6,432 bases of DNA from Acidobacteriaceae bacterium (lineage in GTDB: Bacteria; Acidobacteriota; Terriglobia; Terriglobales; Acidobacteriaceae). A program made the translations under genes and the position numbers. The DNA is taken from the NCBI GenBank assembly GCA_003165455.1, contig PLUJ01000232.1, positions 15,089-21,520 of the forward strand. Direction: 5' to 3'. Under the pieces are notes generated by a model that was not told where the DNA came from, made no database searches, and saw only the letters and a list, made by a program, of their open reading frames with translations. Positions 1 to 5,096 of this stretch are shown one piece after another (position 1 is the first letter of the stretch; the number at the start of each line of letters is the position of its first letter).

Positions 1-1289
1 AAGCCGTACTTCTTGCCATCGATGTCGTCGATAACGACATCGTGAATACTGTAGCGCTCCCCGGCAGCGGAACTACCTCCGGCATCGCTTGCACCGTTTC
101 CGATCAGAAATCCGCTGCCCACGTGGGCGATCCTGCAGTCCCGAATAGTGATATCGGTAACGCGACATAGCGGGCAAGCATTACCCTGGTTCTTGGGAGT
201 AAGTAGAATAGAGAAGCCGGTTTGGGTGAATCCGCCCCAGACATTTTCCAGCACATTTCCTTCAAACAAAACGCGCTGCGCGTTTTTTAGCTCAAAGTGG
301 TTTTTGACTATGAAGGGCTGTCCACTATTACCGCCCACAAATCCCGGCTGACCGGTCATCCAGATAATCGGTTTAAAAAGGTAATTGTGACGTATCTCAA
401 GATCGGTCGGGGTTCGAGTGGCTTCTCCGCCCCCAAATAAGAGATTTTCTCCGGCGGCTTCAAGGAAGTTGTTGACGATCTTATAGGGACCCATGGGTAA
501 GTCTCCCGCCGCCCCGGAAATGGTCTGCGAATCAATGCAAGATTCTTTCGCCGTACAATGAAAATCGCTGAAGAACGAATCCACAACCGCCATATAAGTG
601 GTACCGCTCAGGAAAAGCCCTCGCCGGGTTTCGTCATGGGGAGTGCCATGGATCCAAACGCGATCGAAGATGATATGGTCTGCAGGTACTCGACCTTTTG
701 GGCCGGCGAGCGCGACGATACTGGCTCCCGGAGAATCGCGAGTAACTTCAATGCCGATAAAACGGTAATGATTAGCTCCGTCCGCAAAAAAAATTGGTCC
801 GGAGCCATTCTTGCCCGCGAATACAATCTTGGCCAGCACATTCCTCGTGGATGTGCAGTGGAAATCGGGCCGCCCAGGGAGGGATGCCACTCCAGCGTAA
901 CAAGGGGTAAGGCGAACTCCTTCCGCCGGTAGAGCGTCGTCGGGAGAACTGGTGCGAATGATGATCCAATGCGTATCATCACAGGCCTTCTGAGGGAGTA
1001 CAAATTCGCCGGAGAACACGGCGCCGGCTTCGAGTTTGATCACATCACCACAGCCAGCACCATTTAGTGTGCCCTGCAGGTCGCCATCCGCGTTCACAAG
1101 CCGAACTTTGCCGGGAGCAGGAGTGTCGGAGAGAGCGCTCTTAACGGAGATTCGGGGCAGTTCCGCGGGACCATCGAACTGGGGCTGACTGAGAGGCTGC
1201 GCTGGAAGCGCCTGGCTCACAGCGTCCCGGCCAGGAACTACGCAAGCGAGCAAACATAACATCAGCCAAATGCGGCGCACCGCGTTCAT
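1..1289 (-). CDS. Exported right-handed parallel beta-helix protein, 3'-truncated by the window edge
   Basis: One uninterrupted minus-strand frame begins at ATG 1289 and gives 429 codons before leaving the left edge, so the C-terminus is missing. Residues 1-20 (MNAVRRIWLMLCLLACVVPG) form a signal peptide: an Arg pair, then a hydrophobic core. LLAC at 13-16 resembles a lipobox with a poor -2 residue, so a lipoprotein is possible but unproven. Residues 67-100 (GDLQGTLNGAGCGDVIKLEAG, then a FSGEFVLP strand) are the usual first coils of pectate-lyase-like beta-helix proteins. Later coils show short periodic strands, such as HIIFDRVWIHG (205-215), LEIRHNYLF (297-305), RVLFEGNVLENVWGG (339-353) and VTDITIRDCRIAHV (377-390). 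Nine cysteines follow the signal peptide, including CPLC at 372-375, which fits an extracytoplasmic, disulfide-bearing protein. The start is supported by GGAG at 1298-1301, 8 nt upstream. No catalytic residues can be assigned, so it may be a polysaccharide lyase, a hydrolase or only a binding protein. I recall similar proteins from Acidobacteriota. The gene is divergent from the glycosyltransferase cluster. Confidence 0.88.
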   Translation of the reverse strand, partial: MNAVRRIWLMLCLLACVVPGRDAVSQALPAQPLSQPQFDGPAELPRISVKSALSDTPAPGKVRLVNADGDLQGTLNGAGCGDVIKLEAGAVFSGEFVLPQKACDDTHWIIIRTSSPDDALPAEGVRLTPCYAGVASLPGRPDFHCTSTRNVLAKIVFAGKNGSGPIFFADGANHYRFIGIEVTRDSPGASIVALAGPKGRVPADHIIFDRVWIHGTPHDETRRGLFLSGTTYMAVVDSFFSDFHCTAKESCIDSQTISGAAGDLPMGPYKIVNNFLEAAGENLLFGGGEATRTPTDLEIRHNYLFKPIIWMTGQPGFVGGNSGQPFIVKNHFELKNAQRVLFEGNVLENVWGGFTQTGFSILLTPKNQGNACPLCRVTDITIRDCRIAHVGSGFLIGNGASDAGGSSAAGERYSIHDVVIDDIDGKKYG

Positions 1290-1297
1290 CGGGCGAT

Positions 1298-1301
1298 CTC
1301 C
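1298..1301 (-). promoter_or_regulatory. Ribosome binding site of the beta-helix gene
   Basis: On the minus strand GGAG lies 8 nt before ATG 1289. It fixes the start, because the nearer upstream ATG at 1303 is out of frame and meets TGA after five codons. Confidence 0.6.
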
Positions 1302-1303
1302 AT

Positions 1304-1348
1304 GCCAGGAAAGATACGAACCTTCGCCAGGAAAGATCCGAAACCTTC
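1304..1348. repeat. Tandem 22/23-bp direct repeat, two copies, upstream of the beta-helix gene
   Basis: Copy 1 is 1304-1325 and copy 2 is 1326-1348. Both start GCCAGGAAAGAT; they differ by one substitution (A/C) and one extra A in copy 2. Each contains a short dyad, CGAA-CC-TTCG at 1317-1326 and CGAA-ACC-TTCG at 1339-1349. The centres are about 22 bp apart, close to two helical turns. The repeat ends 15 bp before the minus-strand start codon at 1289, so it lies in the leader or core promoter. The repeat is directly visible; a role as a regulator site is inferred. Confidence 0.7.
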
Positions 1349-1876
1349 GATCATTCTTTGATTTTTATTGAAGACAGGTGACGAAGCCGGCGCAAGCGCC
1401 CAACTTTCGTTGATAATAGCATGGCAACAATTCGGTGCATTTCTGCAAAGCAGGGTCGAGCGGGTTTTGCCCGATAGGGTGAAGAAATCTTCCCAATTCC
1501 CATTCCACGACTAAAGCGATTTCAATGACTGCCTGTGCCAATAACGTGTTGACAGGCTAATCCACCAGGCGACCTTTCTTGATGGCAACGCCAACTGCGC
1601 AACCCTCGCCGGGCAGCCGTAATTTATTAACGTCATAGAGCAAGGCTGCTCAACGCACAGATGGCGGCTCTGATCGCGTCTAGAGTGATGCCGAAGACTC
1701 TGACAGTTCCAATGCCTGCTTTCAGATTTAAAGAAGCTAGTCTGCGCAAGAGAAGTCGAGATCGATCGGACGATGCAAAGCTGAGGGCGTGTAAAATGTT
1801 TGCGTCGTCCAACCCTGCTGCGGAACAACGTTCGAAGCACCGACCGACAGTTTAAGCAGAAAGTTGCATACACCCG

Positions 1877-2581
1877 ATGAAAGTATCCGTGACTATGCCT
1901 GTCTACAATGAGCGAATGACTCTGCCTGCAATCGTGGAGGCAGTCTTCCGCAGTTCTTTTGAGATCGAGTTGTTATGTGTGGACGATGGTTCGACGGATG
2001 GTTCGAAAGAGATTTTAGACGCCTTGCAGGCTAGTCATCCTGGTATGCGTGTATTTCACCAGCCAAGAAATATGGGGAAGGGGGCAGCCCTGCACCGCGC
2101 CATTCGCGAAGCCACAGGTGATTACGTGATTATTCAAGACGCCGACCTGGAATACGACCCAGCGGAATACGGAAACTTACTGGGACCGCTGATTCAAGGC
2201 AAAGCCGATGTGGTTTTCGGATCGCGGTTCATGGGCGGAGCGCCGCACCGTGTACTCTATTTCTGGCACTCCGTGGGTAACAAACTGCTGACGCTGTTCT
2301 CCAATTGTCTTACCGACCTGAATCTTACAGATATGGAAACCTGTTATAAGGCCTTTCGCCGTGAGGCACTGCAATCCATACCTTTGAAAGAGACTCGATT
2401 TGGCTTTGAACCGGAAATTACAGTCAAGGTTGCCAAGAGAAAACTGCGCGTTTATGAGGTGGGAATCAGCTACACCGGACGAACATACGAGGAAGGCAAG
2501 AAAATTGGAATGAAGGACGCTTTTAGAGCATTGTGGTGCCTGCTAAAGTATTCTGCTACCGAGCGCGCGCGGAAGCCATAA
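1877..2581 (+). CDS. Family 2 glycosyltransferase, DPM1-like (polyprenyl-phosphate sugar synthase type)
   Basis: A complete 234-residue protein with a GT-A fold from end to end. MPVYNE (7-12) begins the nucleotide-binding fold. CVDDGSTDGS (34-43) holds the UDP/GDP-contacting Asp residues, and NMGKGAALHRAI (65-76) is the loop typical of DPM1 and polyprenyl-phosphate glycosyltransferases. QDADLEYDP (87-95) carries the metal-binding DAD, and VVFGSRFMGG (112-121) and FGFEPEITVKVAK (175-187) are the later conserved blocks. YTGRTYEEGKKI (199-210) matches the C-terminal basic motif of the family. No membrane segment follows, so this is the soluble DPM1-like form, which normally moves a sugar from GDP-mannose or a UDP-sugar to a polyprenyl phosphate at the inner face of the membrane. 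Donor and acceptor are not readable from sequence. The start is forced: an in-frame TAA lies at 1853 and no other start codon intervenes, although the Shine-Dalgarno is weak. It is the first of three same-strand genes. Confidence 0.92.
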   Translation: MKVSVTMPVYNERMTLPAIVEAVFRSSFEIELLCVDDGSTDGSKEILDALQASHPGMRVFHQPRNMGKGAALHRAIREATGDYVIIQDADLEYDPAEYGNLLGPLIQGKADVVFGSRFMGGAPHRVLYFWHSVGNKLLTLFSNCLTDLNLTDMETCYKAFRREALQSIPLKETRFGFEPEITVKVAKRKLRVYEVGISYTGRTYEEGKKIGMKDAFRALWCLLKYSATERARKP

Positions 2582-2836
2582 TCGGGAAACGCCCGAAGCA
2601 GGGCCTTTGCGGTTGGGGCGAAGAGGTCACTCCAGCCAATTAACATAAACTCAACATAAAGTGCTTGCCACTTTCTACGTGGGATGCCACACTTTGAAGC
2701 CGTTCTATTACGTACCATTGCTTCCAAAGGTGCGTTGGGGCAGACATCTGGGTTTGGAGCGCTGGTAAGCTGACCCGCTCGAGACGGTAAGTTCGCCGCA
2801 AAGTTTGCACGGATTGCTTCGGCCAGGTCTACATTC
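2582..2836 (+). other. Intergenic gap between glycosyltransferase and sulfotransferase genes
   Basis: The gap is long for a simple operon junction, so the sulfotransferase may have its own promoter. Right after the upstream stop, two small stems compete for the same CCC: CGGG-AAACG-CCCG (2583-2595) and GCCC-GAAGCA-GGGC (2591-2604). Only a short CTTT follows, so this is at best a weak terminator. An 8-bp direct repeat AACATAAA occurs at 2642-2649 and 2653-2660. No convincing -35/-10 pair is visible. Confidence 0.4.
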
Positions 2837-3781
2837 ATGGGTCAGACGTTAAGGAAAATTCTTTACACCGCAAATTATCTTTTGGAGAAGGATATAGCTG
2901 GCCGGGCCTTTGAGGTATATCCCGATGACATTCTTCTGGTTTCCTATCCAAAATCGGGCAATACCTGGACTCGTTTTCTTCTTGGCAATCTGATGCACAC
3001 TGATTGCCGCATCACGTTTTCCAACGTGGAGCGGCAAGTTCCCGACATATATGGGGCGTCGAAAAGCACGTTAAAGAAGACCCCCCGACCGCGTCTACTC
3101 AAGAGTCATGAGTGTTTTGACCCGCGCTATCGCCGCGTGATCTATGTAGTGCGCGATCCCAGAGATGTGGCTGTTTCTGCCTATTACTATGACCGAAAGG
3201 GCAAGAACATTAAGGATGAATTTCCACTTGAAACTTATATAACCACCAAGTTCATGAAGACGGATGAATATTTTGGCACTTGGGGAGAACACGCAGGCAG
3301 TTGGCTCGTGAATCCGAGGAACATCTTAAAGATCAGCCGATTGAAGCGCGACTATCTTGGAACCATGGGATCCTGGGGCGAGAACGTTACGAGTTGGCTT
3401 GGGGCTCGGGGCCATGATCGTGAATTCCTGCTGGTACGCTACGAAGATTTGCTGGAAAATACGCAGCGGGAGATGACCAGAATCTCCGAATTCCTGGATT
3501 TGCGGGTATCTGCAGAACAAGTCTCCAAAGCGATCGAGCTCAGTTCAGCGGAGAATATGAGAAAGCTCGAGGTTGCGCAAAGCGATCAGTGGGTTACCAC
3601 GAAAGAGAGCCGCAAAGACATCCCCTTCGTCCGCGCCGCGAAGTCAGGTCAGTGGCAACAAGTTCTGCCTTCAGCCTCAGTCAGGGAAATCGAATCTGCA
3701 TGGGGGCCGGTCATGCAGCTTCTGAGGTATCCATTGAGCAGCGAACTGCAGGGAAGTACCCAGACGGTGGAGCGCTTTTGA
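2837..3781 (+). CDS. PAPS-dependent sulfotransferase (Sulfotransfer_1 family) with an internal sequence repeat
   Basis: A complete 314-residue protein. VSYPKSGNTWTRFLLGN (35-51) is the 5'-phosphosulfate-binding loop of cytosolic-type sulfotransferases, with Lys39 the expected catalytic lysine. RLLKSHECF (86-94) places His91 where the family has its catalytic base. VIYVVRDPRDVAVSAYYY (101-118) is the 3'-phosphate-binding block with Arg106 and Ser114. FLLVRYEDLLEN (197-208) and the C-terminal AAKSGQWQQVL (267-277), equivalent to the RKG...GDW region, complete the fold. It should transfer sulfate from PAPS to a hydroxyl or amine, here plausibly a sugar. Odd: a segment that normally occurs once before the RYEDLL block seems present twice, at residues 145-157 and 173-188. 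The start is ATG 2837; the frame upstream reaches TGA at 2771 with no other good start codon, and the Shine-Dalgarno is weak (CAGG). The acceptor is unknown, and no PAPS-synthesis gene lies in the window. Confidence 0.93.
   Translation: MGQTLRKILYTANYLLEKDIAGRAFEVYPDDILLVSYPKSGNTWTRFLLGNLMHTDCRITFSNVERQVPDIYGASKSTLKKTPRPRLLKSHECFDPRYRRVIYVVRDPRDVAVSAYYYDRKGKNIKDEFPLETYITTKFMKTDEYFGTWGEHAGSWLVNPRNILKISRLKRDYLGTMGSWGENVTSWLGARGHDREFLLVRYEDLLENTQREMTRISEFLDLRVSAEQVSKAIELSSAENMRKLEVAQSDQWVTTKESRKDIPFVRAAKSGQWQQVLPSASVREIESAWGPVMQLLRYPLSSELQGSTQTVERF
3269..3400 (+). repeat. Diverged internal repeat inside the sulfotransferase gene
   Basis: Residues 145-157 read YFGTWGEHAGSWL and residues 173-188 read YLGTMGSWGENVTSWL. 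With a three-residue gap (MGS) in the first, 9 of 13 positions match: Y, G, T, W, G, E, S, W, L. The offset is 28-31 codons. The DNA of the two copies has drifted at many third positions, so this is not a recent duplication or assembly stutter. In sulfotransferases that I know, one such W-G-x-x-x-x-S-W-L block leads straight into the RYED segment, which makes the second copy the canonical one and the first the addition. Confidence 0.6.
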
Positions 3782-3820
3782 GATCAAGGGTTCGCGACAT
3801 TCGAGATAATCTAACAGTTC

Positions 3821-4795
3821 ATGGAAGCCGCCGACATCAATTCCTCACCCCGCGTTAGTGTAATCGTGCCAGCCTACATGACGTCTCACTTAATTGTGGG
3901 CGCGCTGGATTCCGTCATGGAGCAAACGTTTCGGGATTTCGAGATCCTCGTCGTAAATGACGGATCTCCTGATACGACTGAACTCGAAAAAGTTCTAGCT
4001 CCGTACAGCGAAAGGGTCGTTTACATCAAGCAGGAAAATAAACGCGCCGCGGGAGCAAGGAATACAGCAATCCGTAAAGCGAAAGCGGAGTTTCTCGCCT
4101 TCCTGGATAGCGACGACACTTGGCTCCCGGATCACCTGGCCTCGCAGATGACGCTTTTCGAGCAAGACCCGGCACTTGAACTGGTTTACTCAGATGGCTT
4201 ATTGGTCGCTCCAGAGTGGTCCCGGAACTTTATGGATGTGTGCCCTTCGCACGGTCATCCAAGTTTTGAGGCGCTGGTTGTGGAACGTTGCCAAATTCCG
4301 GTTTCAACGGTTGTGGCTCGAAAGCGTGCCCTTGTTAGAGCCGGCTTATTCGACGAAAGCCTAGCGCGATGCGACGATTACGATATGTGGCTTCGAACAG
4401 CATTCTGGGGTGCCAAGATCGGATACAGCAAAAACATGGGGGCACGGCTGAGTGCGAATCGTCCGGGCTCTCTAGGCGCGTCAAGAATCAAGATGAGCGA
4501 GGCCTATTGGGAGATTATGCAAAAGGCGCTGCAAACCCTTCCTCTGAATGAAAGCCAAAGGGGGCTGGTCCGACAGAGAACGGCAGAAGCTCGAGCCCAT
4601 CATCTGCTCGAAGTGGGCAAGAACCACTTTCACGAAGGAAGGTTGACTGAGGCCGTGGAATCGCTTTCCGAATCAAACACGCAATTGCCTAACGCCAAAT
4701 TAACTCTAGTCCTGTTAGGCCTCAAGATCGCCCCCGCGGCAACTAGAAAGTTGGTTTCTTTCGCTGAGAGCATCCGCGATGGAACGAAGTCCTGA
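3821..4795 (+). CDS. Family 2 glycosyltransferase with helical C-terminal extension
   Basis: A complete 324-residue protein. Its GT-A domain spans about residues 11-215. VSVIVPAYM (12-20) opens the fold, VVNDGSPD (44-51) holds the nucleotide-binding Asp47, RAAGARNTAIRKA (75-87) is the conserved loop, and FLDSDDTWLP (94-103) carries the DSDD metal site. CDDYDMWLR (184-192) is the equivalent of the EDYDLWLR catalytic-base motif. About 110 residues follow (216-324) that are mostly helical. The stretch AHHLLEVGKNHFHEGRLTEA (259-278) and the following EAVESL resemble one tetratricopeptide-type repeat. There is no transmembrane segment, so it is probably a cytoplasmic or peripheral enzyme adding a sugar to a growing glycan; donor and linkage cannot be read. 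It begins 39 bp after the sulfotransferase stop, so co-transcription is likely. The start is forced by TAA at 3812, and no clear Shine-Dalgarno is visible. Confidence 0.92.
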   Translation: MEAADINSSPRVSVIVPAYMTSHLIVGALDSVMEQTFRDFEILVVNDGSPDTTELEKVLAPYSERVVYIKQENKRAAGARNTAIRKAKAEFLAFLDSDDTWLPDHLASQMTLFEQDPALELVYSDGLLVAPEWSRNFMDVCPSHGHPSFEALVVERCQIPVSTVVARKRALVRAGLFDESLARCDDYDMWLRTAFWGAKIGYSKNMGARLSANRPGSLGASRIKMSEAYWEIMQKALQTLPLNESQRGLVRQRTAEARAHHLLEVGKNHFHEGRLTEAVESLSESNTQLPNAKLTLVLLGLKIAPAATRKLVSFAESIRDGTKS

Positions 4796-4844
4796 CACTT
4801 GGAGCGTTTGGGATAGTGCAGACTTTCTAGTACAACCATTACAT

Positions 4845-5096
4845 TCATGCAGGCGTTGCCGGCAGTTTGCTTTCCACAATTTTCGTAATTTGTTCTATGT
4901 TCTTCATCTGCTCGATCTCTTCCGGCGACAGCTGAAGTTTGAACGTGTCTTCAATGGCAAGCACCAAATCAAGGTGCTTCGCCGAATCCCACTGTTCTAT
5001 GCTTTCGGGAGAGGATTCTATGGTAATGCGCTCAGCGCGTACTGAAAAAAGATCCGAGGCGATCCTACGAATTTGTTCGAATACTATCGCTCTCAA
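4845..5096 (-). CDS. Acyl carrier protein paired with the FkbH-like gene
   Basis: A complete 83-residue, acidic, helical protein of normal ACP length. The phosphopantetheine site is WDSAKHLDLVLAIEDTF (36-52), with Ser38 as the attachment residue; the usual DSL triad is DSA here. LSPEEIEQMKNIEQITKIVE (56-75) is the typical helix III/IV segment of stand-alone carriers found beside FkbH proteins. The start codon is TTG at 5096, chosen because a perfect GGAGG lies 5 nt upstream and the N-terminus from there fits helix I of the fold. It overlaps the end of the FkbH-like frame by 32 bp in another frame, so the two are almost certainly translated as a coupled pair. The expected role is to hold the three-carbon acyl unit made by its neighbour. 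It ends convergently with the second glycosyltransferase, 49 bp away. Confidence 0.88.
   Translation of the reverse strand: MRAIVFEQIRRIASDLFSVRAERITIESSPESIEQWDSAKHLDLVLAIEDTFKLQLSPEEIEQMKNIEQITKIVESKLPATPA

Larger units (their letters stand above)
1290..1876. other. Divergent intergenic spacer without a recognisable gene
   Basis: This 587-bp stretch separates the beta-helix gene (minus) from the first glycosyltransferase (plus) and must hold both promoters. Apart from the tandem repeat near its left end I see only small dyads: GGCGC-AA-GCGCC at 1389-1400, CGGG-TTTTG-CCCG at 1461-1473, and GCCTGT/ACAGGC at 1531-1536 and 1552-1557. TTGACA at 1549-1554 has no -10 box at the right distance, and TAAAAT at 1792-1797 has no good -35 box. 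The open frames inside (minus 1511-1873, plus 1661-1855) have biased, Arg/Ser-rich products with no family features. I see no RNA gene or riboswitch. Confidence 0.6.

Noticed and set aside
558..932. Plus-strand frame of 124 codons within the beta-helix region, and the shorter minus-strand frames there
   Set aside because: They are shadows of the continuous 429-codon minus-strand beta-helix frame, which has a signal peptide, a ribosome binding site and coherent beta-helix coils.
1286..1303. Five-codon upstream frame (MEIAR, stop) overlapping the beta-helix start as ATGA
   Set aside because: It has no ribosome binding site of its own and covers the main gene's GGAG. It is most likely coincidental.
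1549..1554. TTGACA as a -35 box
   Set aside because: The sequence 17 bp downstream (ACCTTT) is not a -10 box.
1792..1797. TAAAAT as a -10 box for the first glycosyltransferase
   Set aside because: It matches five of six positions of the consensus, but nothing like TTGACA sits 16-18 bp upstream.
1661..1855. 64-codon plus-strand open frame before the first glycosyltransferase
   Set aside because: Short, Arg/Lys/Ala-biased, no motif and no Shine-Dalgarno; it overlaps the equally unconvincing minus frame.
1511..1873. 120-codon open frame on the minus strand in the divergent spacer
   Set aside because: The product is rich in Arg, Ser, Cys and His with no fold signature or known motif, and no convincing ribosome binding site. 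It looks like a chance frame, though a decayed gene cannot be fully excluded.
2583..2610. Rho-independent terminator after the first glycosyltransferase
   Set aside because: The stems are only 4 bp and mutually exclusive, and the T-run is too short.
2470..2838. 122-codon minus-strand frame across the 2582-2836 gap
   Set aside because: Its ends are antisense to the glycosyltransferase C-terminus and the sulfotransferase start. The product has no recognisable features.
4746..4762. GAAAG-TTGGTTT-CTTTC dyad near the end of the second glycosyltransferase as a terminator
   Set aside because: It is a weak AT-rich 5-bp stem within the coding sequence with no T-run.
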